DNA of 64,000 nucleotides. It comes from Patulibacter americanus DSM 16676. Lineage in GTDB: Bacteria > Actinomycetota > Thermoleophilia > Solirubrobacterales > Solirubrobacteraceae. How positions within the stretch are numbered: position 1 is the stretch's first letter; each line of letters begins with the position of its first letter. The position numbers were made by a program, and so were the translations under genes. The stretch is from positions 62,001 to 126,000 of the forward strand of contig NZ_ATUD01000004.1 in the NCBI RefSeq assembly GCF_000420025.1. Reading direction: 5' to 3'. Positions 25,495-34,177 of the stretch are shown here, piece after piece. Below the pieces are notes generated by a model. The model worked only from the letters and a program-made list of their open reading frames with translations, did no database searches and was not told the DNA's origin.

Positions 25495-26367
25495 TCAGTC
25501 CTGCTTGACGCCCTTGTAGAGCGCGGCCATGTCGTCGTCGCCGTGCCCGGCCTGGTCGGCGCGGTCGAGGTGCTCGGCGGCGACGGCCGCGATGCCGTTG
25601 CGCACGCCGGCGCCGTCGGCCGCAGCGCCCACGAGGCGGGCGTCCTTCAGCGCGTTCCTGACGGAGAAGCTCGGGGCGTAGGCGCCGTCGAGCATCGCCT
25701 GGCCCTTGACCTGCAGGTAGGGCAGGTCGAGCGGGCCCCCCGAGACGGACTCGAGGAACGTGCGCGGGTCCACGTCGAGGCCCTCGGCCAACGCGAACGC
25801 CTCGGCGGTGGCGGCGGTCACCGCGAGCACCCACGAGTTCGCCACGAGCTTCACGCGCGTCCCGGCGCCGGCCCGGCCGACGCGCATGGTGCGCGAGCCG
25901 ATGGCGTCGAAGACCGGCGTGGCGACGTCGAGCGCGTCGTCGGTGCCGCTCGCGAGGACCACGAGCGTGCCGTCCTGCGCGGGCTTCAGCGTGCCGAGGA
26001 CCGGGGCGTCGACGAAGCGCAGGCCGAACTCCTCGGCCAGCTCGGCGAGGCCGTGGGTGCCCTCGACGCCCACGGTGCTGGTCTGCACCCAGACCTGCCC
26101 GCGGTCGAGGCCGGGCGCGGCGGCGGCGATCGTCTCGCGCACGGCGTCGATCGCGTCGAGCATCGTCACGACGACATCGGCCCCGTCGACCGCCGCGGCC
26201 GGGGTCTCGGCGACCGTGGCGCCGTCGTCGGCGAGCGGACGGGCCTTGTCGAGCGTGCGGTTCCACACGCGCAGCGGCAGCCCGGCGCGCAGCAGGTTGC
26301 GGGCCATCGGCAAGCCCATGGTGCCCGTGCCCAGGAGGGCGACGGTGGGGCGGGTCTCGGTGCTCAT
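25495..26367 (-). CDS. NAD(P)-dependent beta-hydroxyacid dehydrogenase (3-hydroxyisobutyrate dehydrogenase-like)
   Basis: The 290-residue enzyme belongs to the 6-phosphogluconate/3-hydroxyisobutyrate dehydrogenase family. It has the dinucleotide motif LLGTGTMGLPMARNLLRAG (about 10-28), substrate-binding STVGVEGT and DAPVLGTLKPAQDGTL (about 121-136), and the catalytic lysine in GAGTRVKLVANSWVLA (Lys about 168). The GTGTMG form and Asn after the lysine group it with succinic-semialdehyde or glyoxylate reductases as well as 3-hydroxyisobutyrate dehydrogenase, so the substrate is uncertain. ATG 26367 is preferred; GGAG lies seven bases upstream. An in-frame ATG 28 codons earlier would add residues without conservation to this family. 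The gene is divergent from priA across 181 bp. Confidence 0.87.
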   Translation of the reverse strand: MSTETRPTVALLGTGTMGLPMARNLLRAGLPLRVWNRTLDKARPLADDGATVAETPAAAVDGADVVVTMLDAIDAVRETIAAAAPGLDRGQVWVQTSTVGVEGTHGLAELAEEFGLRFVDAPVLGTLKPAQDGTLVVLASGTDDALDVATPVFDAIGSRTMRVGRAGAGTRVKLVANSWVLAVTAATAEAFALAEGLDVDPRTFLESVSGGPLDLPYLQVKGQAMLDGAYAPSFSVRNALKDARLVGAAADGAGVRNGIAAVAAEHLDRADQAGHGDDDMAALYKGVKQD

Positions 26368-26548
26368 GCAGGTGCTCCGGTCTCCGGCGGCGGTGTCCCG
26401 CCGGGTCTGTGGGGTCTCGGGGGCCTGTGCCCGTTCGAGCATGGGCATCATCGCGCCGGGGGCGGTCGACCGGCGGCGTCGCCGGGCACCCGGGCGGGCG
26501 GCCCGGCGCGTACGGGTCCGGGATCGGGCCGTGCGACCATGCCCTGCG

Positions 26549-28705
26549 GTGTTCGGACCCCGCGTCATCCAGGTCGAGCCGCTCGTCACGGCCCGCGGCG
26601 TGCGCGGCCCCTTCGACTACGCGCGCCCCGACGGCTGCGATGTGGGCAGCGTCGTCGACGTGCCCTTCGGCCGCCAGCGCCTGCGCGGCGTCGTCACGGC
26701 GCTGGCCGAGGAGTCGGAGCACAAGCTCAAGGCGCCGACGGCGGTCCTCGACGTCTCGCTCCCGCCCGAGCTCGTGCGGCTGGCGCTGTGGATGGCCGAC
26801 GACGTCGTCTCGACCCCCGCACGCTGCCTCGAGCTGCTCCTGCCCCCGGAGGGCGTGGCGGAGCGCACGCGGTTCTGGGCCGACCCGGTGCTCCCGCCGC
26901 CGCGGCCCGATGGTCCCCCCGCGCCGGCCGAGGGCGACGACCGCTACACCGGGATCCGCCTGAACGCCAACCAGCGCGCGGTGCTCGACCGCCTGCCGGA
27001 CTGGGCGGGGGACGACCTGCCGACCCTGCGCCGGCTCGAGTCGCGCGGCCTGGTCGAGATCAGCGCGCGCGCCCGCCCGCGGCGGCCGGAGCACCTCGAC
27101 GTCGGCGCCCACCACGGCGACGGCCGCAGCGCCCCCGTCCTCAACCCGGACCAGGCCCTCGCGGTCGAGCGGATCGCCGCGGTGCTCGACGACCCGGGCA
27201 CCGACCCCCACGAGCGTCGCCTGCTGCTGCACGGCGTGACGGGCTCGGGCAAGACCGAGGTCTACCTCCAGGCCGCCCAGCGCGTCATCGAGGCCGGCCG
27301 CACCGTGCTCGTCCTCGTCCCGGAGATCGCGCTGACGCCCCAGACCGTCGCGCGCTTCCGCCGCCGGCTGGGCGAGACGGTGGCGGTGCTGCACTCCGGG
27401 CTCTCGAAGGGCGAGCGCCGCGACGAGTGGTGGCGGCTGCGCTCGGGCGAGGCGCGGATCTGCGTCGGCCCGATGTCGACGGTCTTCGCGCCCGTCTCCG
27501 ACCTGGGCCTCGTGATCGTCGACGAGGAGCACGACCCGGCCTACAAGCACGACGGGGACCCCCGTTACGACGCCCGCCGCGTCGCCGCGTGGCGCGCGCA
27601 GCAGCACGACGCCGTGCTGCTCGTCGGCTCGGCGACCCCGCGACCCGAGTCGTGGGCGTCGCTGCGCCGCATCGGCCTGCCCCGCCGCGCGGACGGCCGC
27701 GACATGCCGCTGGTGCGGCTCGTCGACGTGCGCGGCACCCGCGGCACGCTGCACCCCGACGTCCACCGCGCGATCGCCGACGCCCGCAAGGCGATCGTGC
27801 TGCTCAACCGCCGCGGCTGGGCGACGTGGATGGAGTGCGCCGACTGCGGCCACACGTGGGAGTGCCCGAACTGCGACGTCTCCCTCGTGCTGCACGGCGC
27901 GAGGCCGGGCACGGACGGCAGCGGCCCGGGGGGCTCGCTGCGCTGCCACCACTGCGGCCACCAGGAGCGCCCGCCGACGCGCTGCGTGGCGTGCCAGTCC
28001 GTCTCCGTCGGCCAGCACGGCCTGGGCACGGAGCAGCTCGCGGACGACCTGCCCGGGCACGTCTACCGGCTCGACGCCGACGTCCGGGACCGCGCGAGCG
28101 TCCTCGAGGCGTTCGGCGCGGCGGACCACGGGATCCTCGTCGGCACCCAGATGATCGCGAAGGGTCACGACTTCCCCGACGTCGAGCTCGGCGTGGTCGT
28201 CGACGCCGACGCGACGCTGCGGTTCCCCGACTTCCGGGCCCAGGAGCGCACCTTCCAGCTCGTCGCCCAGCTCGCCGGCCGCGCGGGGCGCGGGGGAGGA
28301 CCGGACGCGGCGCCGGCACGGGTGCTCGTCCAGACGCGCGCGCCCGACGACGCGTCCCTGCGCTTCGCCGCCCGGCACGACGCCCACGGATTCCTCGTGG
28401 AGGAGATCGAGCGGCGCCGCGCGCTGGGCTACCCGCCGTTCTCCACGATCGTGCGCGTGGTCTGCGAGCACCCGGACGAGGCCCGCGTGCAGGCCGCCGC
28501 CGACGCGGTCGCCGTGCGGATGCCGGAGGACACGATGGGCCCCGTCCCGCTCTTCCGCCGCCAGGGCCGGTTCCGGCGCCAGCTGCTCGTGAAGGCGCCG
28601 CAGCGGGCGGCGACGGTCCACGCCGTCCGGTGGGCCGTGAGCGCCGTCATCGGCGAGGCCGCCCACCGCGGCGTGATGCTGGCCGTCGAGGTCGATCCCC
28701 GCTGA
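26549..28705 (+). CDS. priA: Primosomal protein N' (PriA), replication restart helicase
   Basis: Read from GTG 26549 (GTG 26531 is also in frame), the protein has 718 residues. Order: a 3'-DNA-binding domain (1-95), a winged-helix domain (about 140-185), helicase lobe 1 with Walker A GVTGSGKTE (about 230-238) and DEEH (about 325-328), then eight zinc cysteines in four CxxC pairs (CADC, CPNC, CHHC, CVAC, about 430-495), and lobe 2 with GTQMIAKGHDFPDV and QLAGRAGRG. PriA reloads the replisome at stalled forks. In mycobacteria the protein is described as lacking helicase motifs; here both Walker motifs are intact. It converges on the ABC exporter operon; a five-bp hairpin spans its stop codon. 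Confidence 0.93.
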   Translation: MFGPRVIQVEPLVTARGVRGPFDYARPDGCDVGSVVDVPFGRQRLRGVVTALAEESEHKLKAPTAVLDVSLPPELVRLALWMADDVVSTPARCLELLLPPEGVAERTRFWADPVLPPPRPDGPPAPAEGDDRYTGIRLNANQRAVLDRLPDWAGDDLPTLRRLESRGLVEISARARPRRPEHLDVGAHHGDGRSAPVLNPDQALAVERIAAVLDDPGTDPHERRLLLHGVTGSGKTEVYLQAAQRVIEAGRTVLVLVPEIALTPQTVARFRRRLGETVAVLHSGLSKGERRDEWWRLRSGEARICVGPMSTVFAPVSDLGLVIVDEEHDPAYKHDGDPRYDARRVAAWRAQQHDAVLLVGSATPRPESWASLRRIGLPRRADGRDMPLVRLVDVRGTRGTLHPDVHRAIADARKAIVLLNRRGWATWMECADCGHTWECPNCDVSLVLHGARPGTDGSGPGGSLRCHHCGHQERPPTRCVACQSVSVGQHGLGTEQLADDLPGHVYRLDADVRDRASVLEAFGAADHGILVGTQMIAKGHDFPDVELGVVVDADATLRFPDFRAQERTFQLVAQLAGRAGRGGGPDAAPARVLVQTRAPDDASLRFAARHDAHGFLVEEIERRRALGYPPFSTIVRVVCEHPDEARVQAAADAVAVRMPEDTMGPVPLFRRQGRFRRQLLVKAPQRAATVHAVRWAVSAVIGEAAHRGVMLAVEVDPR

Positions 28706-28732
28706 GCGGGCCGACCGGGCGGACCGCGCCCC

Positions 28733-29578
28733 TCAGCCCCGCGTCCGGTACAGCCGCGTCGTGAGCGGCACGAAGATCGCGGTCAGCGCCGCGGCCTCGC
28801 CGAGCACGAGCAGGATGTCGCCCGCCGACGCGCTCCCGTCGATCAGCCCGCGAACCGCGGTCACGACGTGCGAGACCGGGTTGACGCCCACGAACCACTC
28901 GAGCACCTGCGGCAGCGTCTCCGGGGCGACGAAGATGTTCGACAGGAACACGAGCGGGAACAGCGCCATGAAGCCCGTGTTCATCACCGCGCTCGGGGAG
29001 CGCATGAGCAGCCCCACCGTGGTGAACACCCAGGCCAGCCCGAACGCGAAGAGGGCGAGCAGCGCCATCCCCGCGAGGATCCCGAGGACCCCGCCACCGG
29101 CCTCGAAGCCCAGGATCAGGCCCAGCACGATCGTCACTGTCGCGGCGACGACGTAGCGGACGAGGTCGCCGACCGCGGCGCCCAGCAGCGGCGCGGGCGA
29201 CCACATGGGGAGCGAGCGGAAGCGGTCGACGACGCCCTTGGTCATGTCGGTGTTCAGGGTCACCCCGGAGTAGACCGTGGTGAACAGCACGGCCTGCACG
29301 AGCACGCCGGGCAGGACGAACTGCAGGTACTCGTCCGTCGAGCCCGCCACGGCGCCGCCGAAGAGGTAGACGAACATCACGAGGAACAGCACCGGCGTGA
29401 TCGTCACGTCGATGAGCTGCTCCGGCACGTGGCGGATCTTCCGCATGGCGCGCCACGCGAACGCGAGGCACGCGGTGGCGGCGCTGGCGCGCTGCGGGCG
29501 CTCGCTGCGGCTGAGGGCGGCGTCGAGCGCGCGCTCGCGTTCGACCTGGGTGGGGGCGACGGGGGTCGTGGTGCTCAT
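28733..29578 (-). CDS. ABC-2 type permease (DrrB-like)
   Basis: The 281-residue membrane protein has six predicted helices and an N-terminal cytosolic stretch of about 45 residues. It belongs to the ABC-2 permease family, shown by the segment [18 protein letters not shown] and by [32 protein letters not shown] (about 195-226), which is typical of daunorubicin-resistance-type permeases. It starts at ATG 29578 in a four-base overlap with the ATPase stop. Together they would form a homodimeric exporter of a hydrophobic compound or drug. No biosynthetic genes are nearby, so self-resistance to a product is not implied. Confidence 0.92.
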   Translation of the reverse strand: MSTTTPVAPTQVERERALDAALSRSERPQRASAATACLAFAWRAMRKIRHVPEQLIDVTITPVLFLVMFVYLFGGAVAGSTDEYLQFVLPGVLVQAVLFTTVYSGVTLNTDMTKGVVDRFRSLPMWSPAPLLGAAVGDLVRYVVAATVTIVLGLILGFEAGGGVLGILAGMALLALFAFGLAWVFTTVGLLMRSPSAVMNTGFMALFPLVFLSNIFVAPETLPQVLEWFVGVNPVSHVVTAVRGLIDGSASAGDILLVLGEAAALTAIFVPLTTRLYRTRG

Positions 29579-30549
29579 GCCGCCACCTCCTCCGCCTCGG
29601 TGCCCGCGGGTCGGCCCGTCAGCGCGAGGAACACCTCGTCCAGGCTGGGCTGCCCGACCCCGAACCCGGCTACGGGCACGCCGGCGTCGACGAGCGCGGT
29701 GACGGCCTCGGCCGCCTGCCCCGCGTCGCCCACGGGCACGGAGAGCGCCGTCGGATCCGGCTCGAGCGTGACCTCGGCGTCCAGGCCGCGCGTCAGCAGT
29801 GCCTCGGCCTCGGCCCGCTGCGCCGGATCCTCCACGCGCAGGTGCAGCGCACTGCGGCCCACGGACGCCTTGAGCTGCGAGGGCGTGCCCTCCGCGATCA
29901 CGCTGCCGCGGTCGATGACCGCGATGCGCGACGCGAGCTGGTCGGCCTCGTCGAGGTACTGGGTGCAGAGCAGCACCGTCGTGCCCCGGGTCACGAGTGC
30001 GCGGACGATCTCCCAGACCTCGTTGCGGGAGCGCGGGTCCAGGCCCGTCGTCGGCTCGTCGAGGAACAGCAGGTCGGGGGTCACGACGAGGCTGGCGGCG
30101 ATGTCGAGCCGACGCCGCATGCCGCCGGAGTAGTGCTTCGCCAGGCGGCCCGCGGCGTCCGTCAGGCCGAACGCCAGCAGCAGCTGCTCGGCGCGCTCGG
30201 CGGCCCCGCGGCGGGAGTACCCGAGCAGCCGGCCGAGCAGCAGCAGGTTCTCGCGCCCCGTCAGCTCCTCGTCGACGGACGCGAGCTGGCCCGTCAGGCT
30301 GATGCGGTCGCGGACGGCGGCGGCCTCCGTCACGACGTCGTGGCCGAGCACGCGCGCCCGCCCGCCGTCCGGCCGCAGCAGCGTGGCCAGCATGCGGATC
30401 GTGGTGGACTTGCCGGCGCCGTTCGGGCCGAGCACGCCGTAGACCGTGCCGGCGGGGACGGCGAGGTCCGCGCCGTCGACGGCGCGGGTGTCGCCGAAGG
30501 TCTTGACGAGCCCCTCGGCCTCGATGGCGAGGGGTGAGCGGGATGACAT
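29575..30549 (-). CDS. ABC transporter ATPase (DrrA-like)
   Basis: The 324-residue protein has Walker [10 protein letters not shown] (about 41-49), the Q loop ([10 protein letters not shown]), signature [10 protein letters not shown] (about 139-148), Walker [13 protein letters not shown] (about 159-170) and the switch histidine region replaced by CTQYLDEAD. In this subfamily Gln replaces the usual His, as in DrrA. The C-terminal 90 residues form the DrrA-specific extension ([12 protein letters not shown]). The start is ATG 30549, with GGAG six bases upstream. It is divergent from def across 160 bp and translationally coupled to the permease. Regulation is not evident; no repressor gene is adjacent. 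Confidence 0.93.
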   Translation of the reverse strand: MSSRSPLAIEAEGLVKTFGDTRAVDGADLAVPAGTVYGVLGPNGAGKSTTIRMLATLLRPDGGRARVLGHDVVTEAAAVRDRISLTGQLASVDEELTGRENLLLLGRLLGYSRRGAAERAEQLLLAFGLTDAAGRLAKHYSGGMRRRLDIAASLVVTPDLLFLDEPTTGLDPRSRNEVWEIVRALVTRGTTVLLCTQYLDEADQLASRIAVIDRGSVIAEGTPSQLKASVGRSALHLRVEDPAQRAEAEALLTRGLDAEVTLEPDPTALSVPVGDAGQAAEAVTALVDAGVPVAGFGVGQPSLDEVFLALTGRPAGTEAEEVAA

Positions 30550-30694
30550 GGGCGTCTCCGGAGGTCGGGGTGTCGGGGTGAGGACCGCCGGGCGCGGCGG
30601 GACTCATCGGTGCTGCGCCGATCCTGGGGGTTGAAGGGTGGTCGAGGTCAAGGCCCCGCGGCCCGCCGGGGGGCGGGCGAGGTCCGGGCGGCGC

Positions 30695-30700
30695 TACCCT
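30695..30700 (+). promoter_or_regulatory. Leaderless -10 box of the def-fmt-rsmB operon
   Basis: TACCCT lies nine bases before the def ATG (30710), with no Shine-Dalgarno. Confidence 0.48.
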
Positions 30701-30709
30701 CGGTGGTTC

Positions 30710-31282
30710 ATGGCGGACGTCAGGACCCCCGAGGAGACCACCCGTCAGGAGGCCGAGGCCGCGGCCCGGCGGCGTGCGGCGATGCAGGCCATCCGGCAGT
30801 GGGGCGACCCCGTGCTGAAGGCCCGCGCCCGCGACGTCGACACGTTCGACGAGCCGCTGCGCAAGGAGCTCGACGTCATGGGCCAGCTCATGAACGCCGC
30901 CCACGGCGTCGGCCTCGCCGCCAACCAGGTCGGCACGCTGCACCGGGTGCTCGTCTACGCCGTGGACGGCGGCGAGGGTCCGGTCCGCAAGCTCGTCAAC
31001 CCCGTCATCGAGTGGCGCGGGGCGGAGAGCGAGGTCGCGACGGAGGGCTGCCTGTCGCTCCCCGGGGTCCAGGTCGACGTGGAGCGTGCCGTGCACCTGC
31101 GGCTGCGCGCCCAGGACGACGACGGAGCGCCGATCGCGATCGAGGCCTCCGGCTTCGAGGCCCGGATCATCCAGCACGAGATGGATCACCTCGACGGCAT
31201 CCTCATCCTCGACCGCACCTCGCGCGACCAGCGCAAGCGGGCGATCCGCGAGCTGCGCGCGGCGGCCGCGGGCGACGCATGA
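30710..31282 (+). CDS. def: Peptide deformylase
   Basis: The 190-residue enzyme removes the formyl group from new protein N-termini. The three family motifs are intact: GVGLAANQVG (about 67-76), EGCLSLPG (about 115-122, metal-binding Cys) and QHEMDHLDG (about 156-164, two metal His and the catalytic Glu). An extra N-terminal helix rich in Glu, Ala and Arg (about 1-28) precedes the usual start of the fold. Its stop overlaps the fmt start by four bases, matching the linked removal and addition of formyl groups. Confidence 0.96.
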   Translation: MADVRTPEETTRQEAEAAARRRAAMQAIRQWGDPVLKARARDVDTFDEPLRKELDVMGQLMNAAHGVGLAANQVGTLHRVLVYAVDGGEGPVRKLVNPVIEWRGAESEVATEGCLSLPGVQVDVERAVHLRLRAQDDDGAPIAIEASGFEARIIQHEMDHLDGILILDRTSRDQRKRAIRELRAAAAGDA

Positions 31283-32142
31283 GCGCCGAGCCCACCGTCC
31301 GTCCCGTCCGCACGGTCTACCTCGGGACGAGCTGGTTCGCCGCCGACGTGCTGCGCCGGCTCGTCGCCGCCGACCGTGCGCCCGCGCTCGTCCTCACGCG
31401 CCCAGACCGCCCCGCCGGCCGCGGGCGCCGCCTCACGCCGCCGCCGGTGGCCGAGGCTGCGGGCGAGCTCGGCCTGCCGCTGCTGCAGCCCGACGCGCTC
31501 GACGACGCCGCGGTCGCCCGCGTGGCCGCCGCCGAGCCGGACGCCCTGATCGTCTGCGCGTACGGGGCGATCGTCCGCGAGCCGCTGCTCTCGGCCTACC
31601 CGATCCTGAACGTCCACCCGTCGCTGCTGCCGCGCTGGCGCGGCGCCGCGCCGATCGAGCGCGCGATCATGGCCGGCGACGCCGAGACGGGCGTGTCGAT
31701 CATGGAGCTCGTCGAGGAGCTCGACGCGGGACCGGTCCAGCTGCAGGAGACGTTGCCGATCGGCCCCGACGACACCTACGGCGACGTCGCCCCGCGGCTC
31801 GTCGAGCTGGGGTCGCAGATGCTGCTGCGGGCGCTCGACGCCGTCGCCGACGGCACGCTGCAGGCCACGCCGCAGCCCGAGGAGGGCGTGACGTACGCGG
31901 AGAAGATCGCCGCCGCCGACCGCGACCTCGACCCGGCCGCACCCGCGCAGGTCCAGCACGACCACGTCCGCGCCCTGGCGCCGCACATCGGGGCGCGCCT
32001 GCGGCTCGACGACGGCACCGTGCTCGGCGTGCGCCGCACCCGCATCGCCGAGGACGGCGGCCTCGAGCTGCTCGAGGTCCAGCCCCCCGGCGGCAAGCCC
32101 ATGCCCTACGACGCGTACCTGCGCGGACGGAACAGCCGATGA
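31279..32142 (+). CDS. fmt: Methionyl-tRNA formyltransferase
   Basis: The 287-residue enzyme formylates initiator Met-tRNA using 10-formyltetrahydrofolate. The catalytic triad is visible as NVHPSLLPRWRGAAPI (Asn and His near 110-112) and ELDAGPV (Asp near 148). The C-terminal tRNA-binding domain (about 200-287) is present but short, so the protein is about 20-30 residues below the typical 310. It starts in a four-base overlap with def and ends in a four-base overlap with rsmB; the three form one translationally coupled unit. Confidence 0.95.
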   Translation: MSAEPTVRPVRTVYLGTSWFAADVLRRLVAADRAPALVLTRPDRPAGRGRRLTPPPVAEAAGELGLPLLQPDALDDAAVARVAAAEPDALIVCAYGAIVREPLLSAYPILNVHPSLLPRWRGAAPIERAIMAGDAETGVSIMELVEELDAGPVQLQETLPIGPDDTYGDVAPRLVELGSQMLLRALDAVADGTLQATPQPEEGVTYAEKIAAADRDLDPAAPAQVQHDHVRALAPHIGARLRLDDGTVLGVRRTRIAEDGGLELLEVQPPGGKPMPYDAYLRGRNSR

Positions 32143-33581
32143 GCGACTCCGAGCTCCCCAAGCGCGGCTCCGGCCGCCCCGACCGCTGGGAGCGCCGCCC
32201 GAAGCGCGGCCCCGAGCGCACCGGCCGTGCCGGCACCCCGCAGGGACCGGGCGCCCCCGCCGGCGGGCCGAAGAGCGGCGGGCCCCGCCCGGCGGGTGGC
32301 GACGGCGCGCAGCGCGGCCCCCGGGCGGCCGGACGCCCCAAGGGGGCCCCGCGCGGCCCCGACAAGGCGGGCCCGGCCCGCCGGGCCGCGTACGAGGTCG
32401 TCGTCCGCTCGCTGCGCGACGGCGCGTTCGCCGACCGCGCGCTCCACGGCGTGGCCTCTGAGCTCGAGCCGCGCGAGCGCGGCCAGGCCAAGCGGCTCGC
32501 GTTCGGCGCGATCCAGCGCCGGCTCACGCTCGACCACGTCATCGCCCAGCACGTCGACCGCACCCTCGACGTCGAGGTCCGTGCCGCGCTGCACATCGGG
32601 CTCTACGAGTTGCTCTTCAGCGACGGCGTGCCGGCGCGCGCGGCGGTCGCCTCGGCCGTCGAGCTCGCGAAGCCGAACATCGGGTTCAAGCTCGTCAACG
32701 CCGTGCTGCGCCGAGTGTCGGAGGACGGCGACGCCGCCACGAAGATCCCGAAGGACGACACGCCCGAGGGCGCCGCGATCCGCCACAGCCACCCGCTGTG
32801 GATCGTGCAGCGCTGGTGGGCGTGGCTCGGGCCGAACGCCACCCGCGCGCTGCTCGCCGCGGGCAACCGGCCGTCCGAGCTCGTCCTGCGCGCGAACGGC
32901 CTGAAGGCCGCGGTCGCCGAGGAGGAGGGCCTCGTCGTGCCCGGTACGCCGTTCGACGAGGCGATCCCCGAGGCCCGCAAGGTCGAGGGCGCCCTCGACG
33001 TCCTCGGCGACCCCGGCTGGCATGCCGGCGTGTACGTCGCGATGTCCTACGGCTCCATGGTCGTCGCGCGCGCCGTCGCACCCCAGCCGGGCGAGCGCGT
33101 GCTCGACATGTGCGCGGCGCCGGGCGGAAAGACGACCCACATGGCCGACCTCATGGGCGGCGAGGGCACCATCGTCGCGCTCGAGAAGCACGGGGGACGC
33201 GCTCGCGCCCTGCGCCGCACCTGCGAGCGCGTCGGGGCGGACAACGTCGAGGTGATCCACGCCGACGCCCTGGACCACCCGATCGAGGCCGGCTCGTTCG
33301 ACCGCGTGCTGCTCGACGCCCCGTGCAGCGGCCTTGGCACGCTGGCCTCGCACCCCGACCTGCGCTGGCGCATCACGGAACGCGACCTGCGCGAGCTGGA
33401 GACGCTCCAGGGCGACCTGCTCGACGTCGCCCAGAAGGCCGTCCGCCCCGGCGGCCGCGTCGTCTACTCCATCTGCACGCTCAACCCGGGCGAGGAGCGA
33501 CTCCCGGAGGGCGAGATCCGCCGCCTCTACCCGCACCGGGACCACACCGACGGGTTCTACGTCTCCGCCGTCGACGCCTGA
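32139..33581 (+). CDS. rsmB: 16S rRNA m5C967 methyltransferase RsmB
   Basis: The 480-residue protein begins with about 78 low-complexity residues rich in Gly, Arg and Pro, not found in Escherichia coli RsmB and possibly RNA-binding. A NusB-like domain follows (about 80-215), then the methyltransferase domain with motif I DMCAAPGGKTTHMADLM (about 323-339), DAPCSGLGTLASHPDLRW (about 390-407), and the catalytic cysteine in YSICTLNPGE (YSTCT in most homologues). It methylates C967 of 16S rRNA. It is the last gene of def-fmt-rsmB. The region after its stop holds two long hairpins and no gene. Confidence 0.94.
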   Translation: MSDSELPKRGSGRPDRWERRPKRGPERTGRAGTPQGPGAPAGGPKSGGPRPAGGDGAQRGPRAAGRPKGAPRGPDKAGPARRAAYEVVVRSLRDGAFADRALHGVASELEPRERGQAKRLAFGAIQRRLTLDHVIAQHVDRTLDVEVRAALHIGLYELLFSDGVPARAAVASAVELAKPNIGFKLVNAVLRRVSEDGDAATKIPKDDTPEGAAIRHSHPLWIVQRWWAWLGPNATRALLAAGNRPSELVLRANGLKAAVAEEEGLVVPGTPFDEAIPEARKVEGALDVLGDPGWHAGVYVAMSYGSMVVARAVAPQPGERVLDMCAAPGGKTTHMADLMGGEGTIVALEKHGGRARALRRTCERVGADNVEVIHADALDHPIEAGSFDRVLLDAPCSGLGTLASHPDLRWRITERDLRELETLQGDLLDVAQKAVRPGGRVVYSICTLNPGEERLPEGEIRRLYPHRDHTDGFYVSAVDA

Positions 33582-33643
33582 GGGACCGCGGACGCTCGGC
33601 GGCAGGGCGGACGGCCGGCCAGTGCCGGGGCGTGCCCGGGGCC

Positions 33644-33689
33644 GACGATGTACGTCTCGCCGCGGCCGTCGAACGAGACGTGGATCGTC
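33644..33689. repeat. Long imperfect hairpin 1 of a tandem pair
   Basis: GACGATGTACGTCTCG (33644-33659) pairs with its near-complement at 33674-33689 around a 14-base loop: 14 Watson-Crick pairs, one G-U and one mismatch. The core 8-mer ACGTCTCG recurs in hairpin 2. Confidence 0.6.
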
Positions 33690-33704
33690 CGCGCCCTACG
33701 CGGT

Positions 33705-33748
33705 CGATGAACGTCTCGTCGTACCGGGGTGCGCCGAGACGTCCATCG
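33705..33748. repeat. Long imperfect hairpin 2 of a tandem pair
   Basis: CGATGAACGTCTCG (33705-33718) pairs with 33735-33748 around a 16-base loop, 13 of 14 positions matched. Core and outer arms share sequence with hairpin 1, so the two arose by duplication or serve the same binding partner. They lie between rsmB and the zinc-ribbon gene. Confidence 0.6.
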
Positions 33749-33839
33749 CCGTCGCGTCGCCGAGCGTGTTCCTGCTGCACCCGGCGGGTATACCCAGGGG
33801 TCGCAGGGGTGGGCGAAGGCGACTTGCCATGATGGCCGC

Positions 33840-34058
33840 ATGGAGGTTGATCTCGGCCTGAGCTGCCCCGGGTGCCACGAGCCGTGGCTCCGGCCCACGA
33901 ACCTCCCCGGGCGCTACCGGTGCGTGAACTGCCTCTCCCGGTACGAGCTGCGTTCCGTCTGCCCGAACTGCGGCGAGCACTCCACCATCGTCCGCATGTC
34001 GAAGACGGCGACGCTCGCCTGCAACCACTGCGGCAGCTCCATGCTGGTCCAGGTGTAA
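33840..34058 (+). CDS. Small double zinc-ribbon protein (YfgJ-like)
   Basis: The 72-residue protein has eight cysteines in four CxxC knuckles (CPGC, CVNC, CPNC, CNHC), enough for two zinc ribbons and almost nothing else. The spacing and the residues around the knuckles (LPGRYRCVNCLSRYELRSVCPNCG) resemble Escherichia coli YfgJ, the zinc-ribbons_6 family, whose function is unknown. The ATG at 33840 is chosen because CATGAT lies six bases upstream and the upstream frame lacks conservation. It lies between the two tandem hairpins upstream and a structured repeat four bases after its stop. The next gene, rpe, has its own promoter candidate, so this is probably a single-gene unit. Confidence 0.82.
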   Translation: MEVDLGLSCPGCHEPWLRPTNLPGRYRCVNCLSRYELRSVCPNCGEHSTIVRMSKTATLACNHCGSSMLVQV

Positions 34059-34062
34059 ACGA

Positions 34063-34131
34063 GCGGGCCCCGCCCCGAGCGTCTCGGGCCGGGACCGCGC
34101 AGGACGTCGGCGCGGCTCGGCGCACCCGCAG
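34063..34131. repeat. Solo copy of the structured intergenic repeat
   Basis: This 69-bp copy runs from GCGGGCCCCGCC to CACCCGCAG and is closest to the third copy at 49558. Its core CCCGAG (34074-34079) and CTCGGG (34083-34088) forms a tight hairpin with a CGT loop, and the ends can pair. It begins four bases after the zinc-ribbon stop, so termination is a possible role. Confidence 0.65.
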
Positions 34132-34164
34132 AGCGGTGACAGGTCGGGCGCCCAGCCCCGGCGG

Positions 34165-34170
34165 TAAGGT
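34165..34170 (+). promoter_or_regulatory. Leaderless -10 box of rpe
   Basis: TAAGGT lies seven bases before the GTG start at 34178 with no Shine-Dalgarno. Confidence 0.48.
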
Positions 34171-34177
34171 GGCCCGC

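Noticed and set aside
25376..28666. A 1096-residue open frame antisense to priA
   Set aside because: It runs opposite intact helicase motifs, consists of repetitive Arg/Ala/Val/Asp-rich sequence and has no domain. Long antisense frames are expected at this GC content.
28706..28732. Terminator between priA and the ABC exporter
   Set aside because: Only a five-bp stem that includes the priA stop codon is present; too weak to list.
33557..33898. Minus-strand frame through the tandem hairpins that could be read as a small protein
   Set aside because: The peptide-like repeats come from the inverted DNA repeats themselves; the frame has no family match and crosses the start of the zinc-ribbon gene.
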